In this document: in pieces, positions 8,760-16,368 of the stretch | Layout of the letters: each line of letters opens with the position of its first letter | Position numbering within the stretch: position 1 is the stretch's first letter | NCBI RefSeq assembly: GCF_002897295.1 | Contig: NZ_BEXF01000001.1 | Coordinates: forward strand, 1-64,000 | Reading direction: 5' to 3' | Source of the DNA: Brevibacillus reuszeri | GTDB taxonomy: Bacteria > Bacillota > Bacilli > Brevibacillales > Brevibacillaceae | DNA length: 64,000 bases | Notes under the pieces: generated by a model | What the model was told of the DNA's origin: nothing | Seen by the model: the letters and a program-made list of their open reading frames with translations, nothing else | Database searches by the model: none | Program-made: the position numbers and the translations under genes

Positions 8760-10484
8760 ATGAGTAAGAGTTTAGCAACGCGGGTTGTTGCACTTGTGGC
8801 TGTGATTGTGGCACTCATGATGGCGATCAACATTTTTATGATCAATGTAAACAGCACCACCACCGTAGAACAGACGCTCTCCCGTTCCAGTATTGCCACT
8901 GCACTTACTATTGCAGAAGGGATTGATACGGAGGCGTATGCGCGATTTCTAGCGAATCCCACGGAAGGAGAAGAGTACTGGTCTATTCGCAATAATTTAC
9001 TTGAATATGCGGTAAAAACAGGCTCTCTCTATGTCTATATCCTGCAGAATGACAATGGACAGGTAAAAATCATGGTAGATGGAATGGAAAAAGGAGCAGA
9101 AGGTGCGGCTTCGATCGGACAGGCAACGACGACGACTACACCTGCGGATATCGCGAATGCTTTGCAGGGTGGTACGAATAGCACGTCGATCGTATCTGAT
9201 CCGGTGTATGGTGATTACCTCAGCTCGTTTGTTCCACTCAAGGACAAGTCGGGGCAAGTGATTGGCGTGCTTGGCGTAGATACAGCTGCCGACAAGGTAG
9301 GTATGATCAGTGAGCTGGTACTCAGCAGTACTATGCCACGCATTATCATCGCGATGATTGCTGTTACCTTGATTGCTTTGCTCGCGGTTTATTTTACCGT
9401 CAAAAAAATGCTGCGCCCTTTGAGCATTGTGGAAGCAGCGTCTACACGAATTGCTTCGGGAGACCTTACGTCCACACAAATTGCTGTTTCGAATAAAAAC
9501 GATGAAATTGGCCGAATTGTCGTGGCTTTTGGAGAGATGACAACCCAGCTGCGTCATATCATTGGTGGTGTGAAGGAGACGACAGAGCGGATCGATCAGA
9601 TGTCCAGCTCGATCCGCGAAGGTGCTACCTCTGTTCGTGAGCAAAATAAAAATGTAGTGGTAGCCAGCGGGGAAATCGCGCTCGGGAATGAACAGACGGC
9701 TACAGCGATGGAAACGACCGTGCAGACCGTACAGGAATTCCTCGGGGAGCTGGCGCAACTAAACCGTGCGATCGACGAAATGGATGGCATCTCGAATCAG
9801 GTCTCGGAAATCGGACAAGGCAGCTACAAGGTGCTACAACAGTTTTTAGCAGATGGAACAGAGACGAACAAGCAGTTTCATGATGTACAGCAAACGATGC
9901 GAATACTGGAGGAAAAATCAAATCGGATTAATGACGTGATTGTAACGATTCAGCAAATTGCAGGACAAACGAATTTGTTGGCTCTCAACGCGGCGATCGA
10001 GAGCGCACGCGCTGGTGAGGCAGGCAGAGGCTTTGCGGTTGTTGCCGATGAAGTGCGCAAATTGGCGGAACAAACAGGAGCAGCGACTCTTGTCATTCAG
10101 GAGAGCATCCAGGATATCCAGCATCAGGTCAAGCAGGCTACGGACAAGACTACAGCTACCCTTGACCGGTACAATGCCGGAACTGAGCGACTTGATTCGG
10201 TTACCCAAGGCATTACGGCTCTCTCTGATATGACAGCTACTCTCAAAGCCTCGCTGGCAAATGTCCTCTCCAACGTGGAGGCGATGAAAAACGGTCAGCA
10301 AAAAGTAAATGAGTCTGTATTGACAGTCACAGCGATTTCAGAGCAGACAGCGGCGGCAACCGAGGAAGTCTCGGCAACCATCCATGAGGTGAGCAGCAAT
10401 GTCGATCATTTTGTTGCCGAAACCGAGCAAGTAGCAGACAGTATTCAAGAATTACGCAATAAAGTAGACACATTCCGCTTGTAA
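8760..10484 (+). CDS. methyl-accepting chemotaxis protein, 574 aa
   Basis: Typical transmembrane chemoreceptor. One membrane helix near residues 9-31, an extracytoplasmic sensor of about 155 residues (Cache-like in size and pattern), a second helix near 190-213, a HAMP domain, then a long coiled-coil signalling domain. The hairpin tip has the conserved [20 protein letters not shown] block at about residue 412, where CheA and CheW bind. Ligand not predictable. The ATG at 8760 is 11 bases from AAGGAG; GTG at 8751 is in frame but too close to it. The gene is monocistronic, between terminators at 8662 and 10497. Confidence 0.93.
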   Translation: MSKSLATRVVALVAVIVALMMAINIFMINVNSTTTVEQTLSRSSIATALTIAEGIDTEAYARFLANPTEGEEYWSIRNNLLEYAVKTGSLYVYILQNDNGQVKIMVDGMEKGAEGAASIGQATTTTTPADIANALQGGTNSTSIVSDPVYGDYLSSFVPLKDKSGQVIGVLGVDTAADKVGMISELVLSSTMPRIIIAMIAVTLIALLAVYFTVKKMLRPLSIVEAASTRIASGDLTSTQIAVSNKNDEIGRIVVAFGEMTTQLRHIIGGVKETTERIDQMSSSIREGATSVREQNKNVVVASGEIALGNEQTATAMETTVQTVQEFLGELAQLNRAIDEMDGISNQVSEIGQGSYKVLQQFLADGTETNKQFHDVQQTMRILEEKSNRINDVIVTIQQIAGQTNLLALNAAIESARAGEAGRGFAVVADEVRKLAEQTGAATLVIQESIQDIQHQVKQATDKTTATLDRYNAGTERLDSVTQGITALSDMTATLKASLANVLSNVEAMKNGQQKVNESVLTVTAISEQTAAATEEVSATIHEVSSNVDHFVAETEQVADSIQELRNKVDTFRL

Positions 10485-10496
10485 TCCAAAAAAGAT

Positions 10497-10542
10497 AGCT
10501 CTTCTCGTTAGCTGCAGACGTAGCTACGGGAAGAGCTTTTTT
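10497..10542. terminator. bidirectional terminator
   Basis: AGCTCTTCTCGTTAGCT pairs with AGCTACGGGAAGAGCT around a short loop, with TTTTTT after it on the plus strand and an A-run before it. It separates the convergent chemoreceptor and ecsB genes. Confidence 0.85.
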
Positions 10543-10568
10543 ATACCGCGGCTTTGCTAAAGCTAAAA

Positions 10569-11711
10569 CTAAAACAACAGGATAATCAGCAGGCTCACAG
10601 TGCCTTGGGTCGTCAGCAGGACGCGGCGTATCCAGGTGAAAGCATGCTTGTGCTGCTGGTCGTTGATCGGAAGCAGCGAATACATGTTGCGCTTTTTATG
10701 ATGGCTGGACAGACCTTTTAATTGGATAGCCGACATGAGGAGAAAGAGCAGGCCGATAATCAGCTTGGCGTACAGATTGGGCAGCACCAAAATCAGGAAT
10801 GTACTGAGCAGAATCAGTCTGAAATACAAACCAGCATAGCCGCCTGAACGAATAAACGTCCGCAAGACGAGCAGCTTTGCCGCATTCGCCTGGCCGTAGG
10901 AGACAAGCCGGGTGATCGGGACAAGCCATGGGCGAGGCTTCACCTCATTTTGCAGCCAGGGAACGTCCTTAAACTGATTGACGATCCGATAAAATCTACT
11001 GCGTAAGCTCTTTTCTACATCCAGCAGACGGTACCATTGGAGCGAATGCTTCTTTTTAATCGCGTGCAGCCGAGCGTGAAACCAGATCACGATCCCAATG
11101 CATATAATACCCGCATAAGGAATGCCCTGATAGGTGAGGAGTCTGCCTTCTCCGAATACCCAGGCGAGCACAAAAAACGTAAAGGCAAAGCGAGCAAGAG
11201 CGTATTGCGATTCTCTCTTTTTATCCGGGAGCCGGAGGCAAATCCAGCTGCTGTATATATTCCAGCCCTTTAGAACAAAAGGGACGCACCAGTAAAACCA
11301 CAGCTGTCCACTTGTACCGCTTAAGCCCAGCTCATATAGGGGAGAGAACAGAAGCAGAACGAGGAACAGTCCTATACTCTGAACAAAAAAGTTGTAACGT
11401 TGTGTCTTTTGAAAATAGCTACTCATTTTTGTTTCCACAGGAGTTAAAAACAGTAAATCAGCTTCTAGCAAAAACGTGCGGTGTCTGCTTTGGGTGACGA
11501 CTGTGGCAATCACAAAAGCAAGAAAATAGGGCACCGGAAACCAGACGGGAATCAGATCGACCAGGCTGCGATAATAGAGGGAAAGAAGGCCCATCATAAA
11601 GAGCATGACAAACAGCAGACCACCGTTGGCAATGTACGCCGAATAGCGGACAACCTCTTCGAAAAAACGTTTTTGTCGCTCTCGAAATAGCGCATCAACA
11701 TCGACGTTCAT
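10569..11711 (-). CDS. ecsB: ABC transporter permease EcsB, 380 aa
   Basis: A polytopic membrane protein with about eight hydrophobic helices and no ATPase motifs. The opening (DALFRERQKRFFEEVVRY), the SRHRTFLLEADLLFLTPVE block and overall length fit EcsB, the membrane subunit of the EcsAB transporter. In Bacillus subtilis EcsAB is needed for intramembrane proteolysis by RasP, competence and secretion, and in streptococci the homologue exports peptide pheromone. It overlaps ecsA by four bases (ATGA), so the two are co-translated. No third gene (ecsC) follows. Confidence 0.9.
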   Translation of the reverse strand: MNVDVDALFRERQKRFFEEVVRYSAYIANGGLLFVMLFMMGLLSLYYRSLVDLIPVWFPVPYFLAFVIATVVTQSRHRTFLLEADLLFLTPVETKMSSYFQKTQRYNFFVQSIGLFLVLLLFSPLYELGLSGTSGQLWFYWCVPFVLKGWNIYSSWICLRLPDKKRESQYALARFAFTFFVLAWVFGEGRLLTYQGIPYAGIICIGIVIWFHARLHAIKKKHSLQWYRLLDVEKSLRSRFYRIVNQFKDVPWLQNEVKPRPWLVPITRLVSYGQANAAKLLVLRTFIRSGGYAGLYFRLILLSTFLILVLPNLYAKLIIGLLFLLMSAIQLKGLSSHHKKRNMYSLLPINDQQHKHAFTWIRRVLLTTQGTVSLLIILLF

Positions 11712-12451
11712 TCGTTATCATCCTCTACTATATGTAAATAAATATCATCCAAAGAGTGATGAGATAGTCCGGTGATGCTTCGCAGCTCTTCCAGAGTGCC
11801 CTGCGCGCGAATTTCCCCTTTGTGCATGATAATAAAACGATCACAGTATTTTTCGGCGGTCGCAAGAATATGGGTGGACATCAATATGCCAGCGCCCTGC
11901 TCCTTGCACTGATTCAGCCACGATAAAAGAGAACGGATACCGAGCGGATCTAGCCCCAAAATAGGCTCATCGACGATGTAGAGCTTCGGCTGTACTAACA
12001 GCGCCATCATGATCATCAGCTTTTGGCGCATCCCTTTTGAAAATTGCTGTGGGAATCGATCCTTCATTTTTTCCATTCGGAACTCTTTTAACAAAGGTAC
12101 AGCTCGTTCAACAAAAACGTCGTGTTCCAGGCCGTGGCTCATAGCTGCAAGCTCAATATGCTCCCACAAAGTCAGCTCCTCATAATAAATCGGGGACTCA
12201 GGAATATATCCGTACGAGAAGCGGTATGTATCCGGTGCTGATTGAAACGACTTGCCTTCTATGGTGATGACGCCCTTGCTCGGCGTAAGCAATCCTAGGA
12301 TGTGTTTGATGGTGGTACTTTTTCCAGCTCCATTTAAACCGATGAGTGCCACGATTTCTTTTGGCTGGATGTGAAAAGAAACATCCTTGATCACGGAGTG
12401 TCTGGCAGAGTAGCCACCGGTTACTCCTTGAACGTCTAACAGGTTTGGCAT
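11708..12451 (-). CDS. ecsA: ABC transporter ATP-binding protein EcsA, 247 aa
   Basis: Complete ABC ATPase: Walker A GLNGAGKST at residues 38-46, a Q-loop region (YGYIPESPIYYEELT), signature FSKGMRQKLM, Walker B LYIVDEPILGLDP and the H-switch (MSTHILAT). The signature and the 247-residue length match EcsA. The start at 12451 follows AAGGAGG with seven to eight bases spacing; in-frame upstream codons to 12538 lack such a site. A possible -10 box TACAAT lies about 60 bases upstream on the minus strand. Works with EcsB. Confidence 0.93.
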   Translation of the reverse strand: MPNLLDVQGVTGGYSARHSVIKDVSFHIQPKEIVALIGLNGAGKSTTIKHILGLLTPSKGVITIEGKSFQSAPDTYRFSYGYIPESPIYYEELTLWEHIELAAMSHGLEHDVFVERAVPLLKEFRMEKMKDRFPQQFSKGMRQKLMIMMALLVQPKLYIVDEPILGLDPLGIRSLLSWLNQCKEQGAGILMSTHILATAEKYCDRFIIMHKGEIRAQGTLEELRSITGLSHHSLDDIYLHIVEDDNE

Positions 12452-12532
12452 GGTTTCCTCCTTTCTGGTCTGCGAAACATGCAGTCGGGCAGTAACTTCT
12501 ATTGTACCCATTATCGAATGAGAAATAAAATA

Positions 12533-12557
12533 GGGCACCCTTTTTCCAAAGCGTGCC
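12533..12557 (-). terminator. possible weak terminator
   Basis: On the minus strand GGCACGC and GGGTGCC pair with one mismatch around an A-rich loop, followed by CTATTTTATTT. It would end the small gene at 12568-12804 before ecsA. The tail is interrupted, so termination may be partial. Confidence 0.4.
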
Positions 12558-12567
12558 TGTAGATTCC

Positions 12568-12804
12568 TTACTTCAATGTATTCACCATACTTTTTACTGG
12601 GTTTTGCATCATGTCATAATGAAGAAAAACCAGGTCTTCTTGATCATGTCTATAGTCGCTTGCATGTTTTTGGGTGTTTTCCGAAGTCGGCTGTAGCGCA
12701 ACAGTTGGCAAGCTGTCTATTTGGGGATGAGTTGATGCAGCTGGCTTTACGAGCCAAAATATCAGTACTCCGCTAATCGTGCTTATCAAAAGGGAAAGGA
12801 TCAC
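12568..12804 (-). CDS. small membrane-anchored protein, 78 aa
   Basis: I do not recognise the family. The first ~20 residues (ILSLLISTISGVLIFWLV) are one hydrophobic helix; the remaining ~55 are hydrophilic and would sit outside the membrane if the helix is an uncleaved anchor. The GTG start at 12804 follows AAGGAGG with eight bases spacing, which is the main reason to accept it as a gene. It lies between the cotB-like gene and ecsA, in the same direction, with its own probable terminator. Confidence 0.6.
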   Translation of the reverse strand: MILSLLISTISGVLIFWLVKPAASTHPQIDSLPTVALQPTSENTQKHASDYRHDQEDLVFLHYDMMQNPVKSMVNTLK

Positions 12805-12855
12805 ACGGCTGCCCTCCTTCCGTATTTTTTCCTTCTTGATACGGGAGTGCGCATA

Positions 12856-12889
12856 GAAAAATTGGCTCTACCAAGTCCTGGCAGAGCCC
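12856..12889 (-). terminator. Rho-independent terminator of the cotB-like gene
   Basis: On the minus strand GGCTCTGCC pairs with GGTAGAGCC (one mismatch) around AGGACTT, followed by AATTTTT. It is placed 34 bases after the coat gene stop. Confidence 0.75.
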
Positions 12890-12922
12890 TTGTCGCATCC
12901 GTGACAGCAATGAATAAAGTAA

Positions 12923-13432
12923 TTAGCGTCTCGAATTTCTGTTGTTCTTGTTTCTTTTGCTTTCGTTGTTGTTATTGTTGTTTTGTTCGTTATTGTTTTT
13001 GGAACTGTAGCTAATGTTGCGAATATGGAAGGGGAGCAGCTTGATGAGCTCGTTTCCTACAATCATAGTAACTTCAGAATCTGTAGCGTCAACGATTACG
13101 CCTTCAATTTTTTCTGGACCACCACGATTAATTTGAACCGAGTAGTACTGCATGCTCTGGAGAAGAGAGGTAAAATTATCTGCATCAATGTAGAGGAGAG
13201 CGGGCTGTTTAGAAGTGGATTCAGAATCCTCGTAATAGTCATTTGTTTCACGCGTATCCAAAGTTAAGCTTTTGACATGATCGTTTTTGTAGTAGATCAT
13301 TCCTTCGTTTTCAATGTGTACGACGAAGTGATCATCCTTTACGTCTATCAGTTTACCGATTCTAGATTCATGTCCGCCTCTGTCAATGCGGACTGATCTG
13401 CCGATAAACGAGTTCATACTAGCTTTTTCCAT
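12923..13432 (-). CDS. CotB-like spore coat protein, 169 aa
   Basis: Two copies of a short beta-rich unit typical of the CotB family: RIDRGGHESRIGKLIDV near residue 15 and QINRGGPEKIEGVIVDA near residue 101, the second ending in LLPFHIRNISYSS. This closely follows the last repeat of Bacillus subtilis CotB (GGPEAIEG ... YPFHIKSIS). The tail is Asn/Lys/Arg-rich (KNNNEQNNNNNNESKRNK) in place of the Ser-rich tail of CotB. It is therefore a coat component made late in the mother cell. The start ATG at 13432 has AGGTAGGGA upstream; ATG at 13468 is in frame but without a good site. A sigmaK-like promoter and a small reading frame precede it. Confidence 0.85.
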   Translation of the reverse strand: MEKASMNSFIGRSVRIDRGGHESRIGKLIDVKDDHFVVHIENEGMIYYKNDHVKSLTLDTRETNDYYEDSESTSKQPALLYIDADNFTSLLQSMQYYSVQINRGGPEKIEGVIVDATDSEVTMIVGNELIKLLPFHIRNISYSSKNNNEQNNNNNNESKRNKNNRNSRR

Positions 13433-13547
13433 TAGAAAGATCCCTACCTTTTTCTTGTTTTTTTGCATGATTCAAACCTAATCGTGATACCAGATCGTTT
13501 TGAACTGCATTTGTTCGATTGTTCGTGTTTTGTTTTACACGAAAGAT
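13419..13547 (-). CDS. candidate 42-aa small protein with ATC start, upstream of cotB-like gene
   Basis: Between the sigmaK-like promoter and the coat gene lies GGGAGGTGA (13560-13552), a near-perfect anti-16S match. Seven bases after GGAGG is ATC, which opens a 42-codon frame that runs into the coat gene start (its TAG at 13421-13419 overlaps the coat ATG region). The product is hydrophilic, Asn/Gln/Lys-rich (FRVKQNTNNRTNAVQNDLV near the start), like small coat or core proteins. No ATG, GTG or TTG lies at a suitable place. ATC initiation is rare, so this is tentative; an unused ribosome binding site or leader is the alternative. Confidence 0.4.
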   Translation of the reverse strand: MFRVKQNTNNRTNAVQNDLVSRLGLNHAKKQEKGRDLSNGKS

Positions 13548-13574
13548 AGAGTCACCTCCCGTAACTTGCTAATC

Positions 13575-13602
13575 CAATGTATGTCTGTCTTTCAGACAAG
13601 GT
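13575..13602 (-). promoter_or_regulatory. sigmaK-like promoter for coat genes
   Basis: Minus strand: AC (13602-13601), 17 bases, then CATACATTG (13583-13575). This fits the mother-cell sigmaK pattern AC-N16/17-CATAnnnT. Transcription would start near 13568, just before the strong ribosome binding site at 13560. Consistent with a coat gene downstream. Confidence 0.55.
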
Positions 13603-13820
13603 ATAAGCAGATGACATGTGATATTTGTCCATTTTTAAGCGGAATGAACCTAAGCTGGGGAAATAGCCTGATTGGACGATTTCGTTAAGTATTTATAGAA
13701 AAAACACGACGGATATTGCCCGTTTTTATCACGAGTTAGGACAAAGAGGGATATCAGTACAAGCAATGGATTCCTCCGTTACATAAACAAGAAGTAAGTA
13801 GAACGGAGGAGGTGAATCCC

Positions 13821-14240
13821 ATGTCGTCGGAGCAAAATGACAAAGCAAAAGACGTAGACAGACAAGTACAGGGTATCTATCAGCGATTAGACAAATTCGA
13901 GGAACGTATAGATCAGCTTGAGGGACAAATGATCGTAGCTACCAAATGGCTAGAGCGGATTGAGCATCGATTAGAGCGTATGGAAGAAGTACGTGCAGAT
14001 TTATTACAGGCGATAACCAAATTGCAGACAGAGTTAGAGTTCAAGTCAGAGAATACAGATCAAGAAAAAGAGATCATTAAGCAGCTACTCTCCAAAGACA
14101 AATCGTACCAGGAAAATTTTGCACAATTGCTTGAGGGAGAAAAAAGCAGAAAGCAAGAGCGGTTTTTACAAATATGGGCGATATTGGGACCCGTTCTTGC
14201 CTCCGTTCTTACTTCTTTTTTTGCGAGATTTTTTGTCTAG
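13821..14240 (+). CDS. coiled-coil protein with C-terminal membrane anchor, 139 aa
   Basis: Family not recognised. Residues ~12-105 are almost continuous heptad-rich helix (QRLDKFEERIDQLEGQM, LERIEHRLERMEEV), then a charged KSRKQERF segment and a C-terminal hydrophobic helix (WAILGPVLASVLTSFFARFF). The protein would be tail-anchored with the coil in the cytosol. The layout resembles phage XhlA-like or tail-anchored scaffold proteins, but no phage genes are near. The ATG at 13821 follows GGAGGAGGTG with six bases spacing; the in-frame GTG at 13812 overlaps that site and is unlikely. Confidence 0.75.
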   Translation: MSSEQNDKAKDVDRQVQGIYQRLDKFEERIDQLEGQMIVATKWLERIEHRLERMEEVRADLLQAITKLQTELEFKSENTDQEKEIIKQLLSKDKSYQENFAQLLEGEKSRKQERFLQIWAILGPVLASVLTSFFARFFV

Positions 14241-14348
14241 AGAATAATTCCGTCATAATTGTGGAAAAGATGTGTAAAGCGATTCCATCTTTCTACCGCA
14301 ACTCCTGTCTATACTTGGGGGCAGATCATTGAAAGAGAGGCTAACCTA

Positions 14349-14984
14349 GTGAAGAAGTTCGATGTTTCTATACTCTCGGCTGCCATCCTGTTGACAGGAC
14401 TTGCTGTATTGGGAGTTTACCAGGCAGGAGAGAAGGACAAAGACCCCGCTTTAGTAAAAGCAGGCGATACCTCGATTACTCAATATCAGCTATATGATGA
14501 AATGAAAAGTATGTACGGAAAACAGATGATCCAAGAGCTTGTTGCCCAGGCTTTAATTAAGCAGGAGGCCAAGCTGCAAAATATAACGGTAGCACCAGAA
14601 GAGTTGGATAAAGAAATTGATTCCATTAAACAACAGATCGGCTCAGAGCAAGCCTTCCAGGATTACTTGAAAAACATGGGGATGAATGAACAAAAGCTGC
14701 GTGAGAAGCTAAGTGTTCTTATGACCCGTGATAAATTGTTGGACAAGGCCTTCCCGGTAACTGAGGAGCAAATCAAGCAATATTACGAAGAGAATAAAGC
14801 GAGTATGGGCTCGCCTGCTCCTGAATTGGACAAAGTGAAGGAGCAGATAAAAGCAGCTCTCGTCGATCGAAATCGGGGAGAAAACTACAACCAATGGCTA
14901 AATTCCATTCAAGCCAATCATAAAGTCGAATGGCTGGACCCATCATTTGAGGACAAAGCCACTAAGGCACCAGCACAAGGCTAG
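14349..14984 (+). CDS. SurA/PrsA-like extracytoplasmic chaperone without PPIase domain, 211 aa
   Basis: An uncleaved anchor or signal peptide (KKFDVSILSAAILLTGLAVL) is followed by a SurA-N-like helical chaperone domain: VKAGDTSITQYQLYDEMK, LVAQALIKQEAKLQNITV, VAPEELDKEID and VTEEQIKQYYEEN. In PrsA and SurA a parvulin domain comes next. Here the chain goes directly to the final helix (DKVKEQIKAALVDRNRGENY ... HKVEW) that normally packs back on the N-terminal domain. So it keeps the chaperone lobe and lacks the peptidyl-prolyl isomerase. The GTG at 14349 follows AGAGAGG; the upstream extension to 14259 has no such site. A terminator follows at 14995. Confidence 0.8.
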   Translation: MKKFDVSILSAAILLTGLAVLGVYQAGEKDKDPALVKAGDTSITQYQLYDEMKSMYGKQMIQELVAQALIKQEAKLQNITVAPEELDKEIDSIKQQIGSEQAFQDYLKNMGMNEQKLREKLSVLMTRDKLLDKAFPVTEEQIKQYYEENKASMGSPAPELDKVKEQIKAALVDRNRGENYNQWLNSIQANHKVEWLDPSFEDKATKAPAQG

Positions 14985-14994
14985 ATGCAAAACC

Positions 14995-15019
14995 AAAACC
15001 ACCTGAGGGTGGTTTTTTT
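14995..15019 (+). terminator. Rho-independent terminator
   Basis: AAACCACC and GGTGGTTT form an 8-bp stem with a TGAG loop and a run of seven T. Ends the chaperone-like gene. Confidence 0.9.
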
Positions 15020-15112
15020 GCGGTATTCGAGCAACACGGCACGGTCAAAAGGCATGGTGTAGCCAAACAAGGGCATACTGAGACCACACCCAAATAAAGG
15101 AGACAATGGAAC

Positions 15113-15463
15113 GTGGACGGTCTATTGGTAAAGCTGCTTGTAAGTCCAGTGTTAGTCGTTGTAGCAGATGCACTGTTTCAAGAAGTGAACTACGCCAACC
15201 TGTATCAGTCTGTAGGTGTAGGCTTTATTCTGGCGTTGGCGGGTACTTTTCTGGAGTGGGCCATTCTTGCGCCGGGCAGCTTGTGGATAACGACAGCTAT
15301 TGATTTTATTATTGGCTTTCTCATTGTATATGGAAGTATCGTCGTTTTGCCGAACGCTCAAATTACCGCGATGGGTGCAGGCTTTGTTGCCATATTTTTT
15401 GGGGTGAGCGAGTATTTGCAGCATACGTGGCTGCTTCGAACAGGCAGAACCGTAAAAGAATAA
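15113..15463 (+). CDS. DUF2512 (YndM-like) membrane protein, 116 aa
   Basis: A small hydrophobic protein with four predicted membrane helices (near residues 6-22, 30-55, 58-80 and 84-103) and a short polar C-terminus. The opening KLLVSPVLVVVADALF and the loop NYANLYQSVGVGFILA fit the DUF2512/YndM family of Bacillales, whose function is unknown. The GTG start at 15113 follows AAAGGAGA with ten bases spacing. It is monocistronic; a strong shared terminator follows. Confidence 0.75.
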   Translation: MDGLLVKLLVSPVLVVVADALFQEVNYANLYQSVGVGFILALAGTFLEWAILAPGSLWITTAIDFIIGFLIVYGSIVVLPNAQITAMGAGFVAIFFGVSEYLQHTWLLRTGRTVKE

Positions 15464-15480
15464 CAAGATCACCTAGGACA

Positions 15481-15531
15481 AAAGGGTGTCTACCGAAGGA
15501 GAGAAGCAGCTTTCGGTGGATACCCTTTTTC
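15481..15531. terminator. bidirectional terminator
   Basis: AAAGGGTGTCTACCGAA pairs with TTCGGTGGATACCCTTT (near-perfect 17-bp stem), with T-runs on the plus strand and A-runs on the other. It lies between the convergent DUF2512 gene and the dehydrogenase remnant. Confidence 0.85.
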
Positions 15532-15540
15532 TTTTCTTCT

Positions 15541-16038
15541 TTATTCTGAATCAGAGCCAGGAGAAATTCCTTTGGTCTTCACAAAATATTCGATCCATTT
15601 CCACGGTAGCAGGCTTTTAGCGAGTAGGGTAAAGCCAACTCCACGTCCCACTGGATAACGTAGTCGTGGCTTTGGTGTGGTAGCGGCACGAACAATAAGA
15701 GAAACCACTTCAGCTGGATCGGGCGCCTGCTGCTTGATTTTCTTGACATAAGAAATCATCTGCTTGGTTTGCGCAGCGTAAGGGGAAAGAGGATTGTAGC
15801 TAGCAATGATGGTAGAGACTGCCGATACAATTTGCTCTTCAGAAGTGACATCCAAAGGAATGACTTCGATAAAATCTGATACATTTTTTATCATTGCAAG
15901 TTTGTCAAGAGGGTCACGCAGCTCTGGGTTGCGCATGGTGGAAATTACCATGTAACCTACCTCTGCTAAAGCCACCGAAGTGAGCATTCCAAAGCCGCTT
16001 GATGCACCTGTGACCATTGCTACAGGCCTTTTTTGCAT
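15541..16038 (-). pseudogene. short-chain dehydrogenase with large in-frame internal deletion, 165 aa
   Basis: The N-terminal ~75 residues are a normal SDR Rossmann start (VTGASSGFG cofactor loop at residues 9-17, and PLDVTSEEQI). The C-terminal ~80 residues fit the end of the same family (PDPAEVVSLIVRAATTPKPR ... YPVGRG). The whole middle is missing: no NNAG motif, no catalytic Ser, no YxxxK. The join is at about residues 81-84 (ASYNPLSPYA). Typical SDRs are 250-290 residues, so about 110 are lost without a frameshift. It still has a good start (AAGGAG before ATG 16038) but cannot catalyse the SDR reaction. It could be expressed as a truncated protein. Confidence 0.8.
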
Positions 16039-16084
16039 GTTTTTCTCCTTAATGATTCCTGTTTTGGTCGCATTTCTCAGGAAA

Positions 16085-16114
16085 ATTCACAAATTTGTTC
16101 ATAAATTTGTTAAC
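16085..16114 (+). promoter_or_regulatory. tandem ResD-like binding sites upstream of ctaC
   Basis: ATTCACAAA (16085-16093) is the exact reverse complement of the ResD consensus TTTGTGAAT. Two further direct TTTGTT-type boxes follow (TTTGTTCAT at 16094-16102, TTTGTTAAC at 16106-16114). ResD controls cta genes in Bacillus subtilis. The cluster lies about 20 bases upstream of the proposed promoter. Confidence 0.5.
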
Positions 16115-16133
16115 AAAATGATAACAAATAGAC

Positions 16134-16161
16134 TTTAGATTAAGGAAAATTTATGTATACT
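16134..16161 (+). promoter_or_regulatory. probable sigmaA promoter of ctaCDEF
   Basis: TTTAGA (16134-16139), 16 bases, TATACT (16156-16161). It would give a leader of about 200 bases before ctaC. I see no recognised riboswitch in that leader. The remainder of 16162-16368 shows no other clear feature. Confidence 0.45.
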
Positions 16162-16368
16162 TAATATGGTTACCACGCAAGGGCAGAAGTGTATACCTCT
16201 TCCTATTCTATTTGTTTTTGGAATGACTGCTAATACTTTTCCTGATTGGGTATTATAGTTGGGGAAAGTAAAAGATAGCCATTCACGGGCATCATGAAAG
16301 GGTATACAACTTCTAGTTGCTAGCGTGGCTAGAACGTTACCAACACGAAGAAAGAGGGGTTCATTGGT

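Noticed and set aside
8997..9758. 253-codon open frame opposite the chemoreceptor
   Set aside because: Antisense shadow of a clear chemoreceptor gene; Cys/His/Arg-rich with no ribosome binding site.
13500..13688. 62-codon open frame on the plus strand before the coiled-coil gene
   Set aside because: No ribosome binding site; it is antisense to the sigmaK-like promoter and the coat leader.
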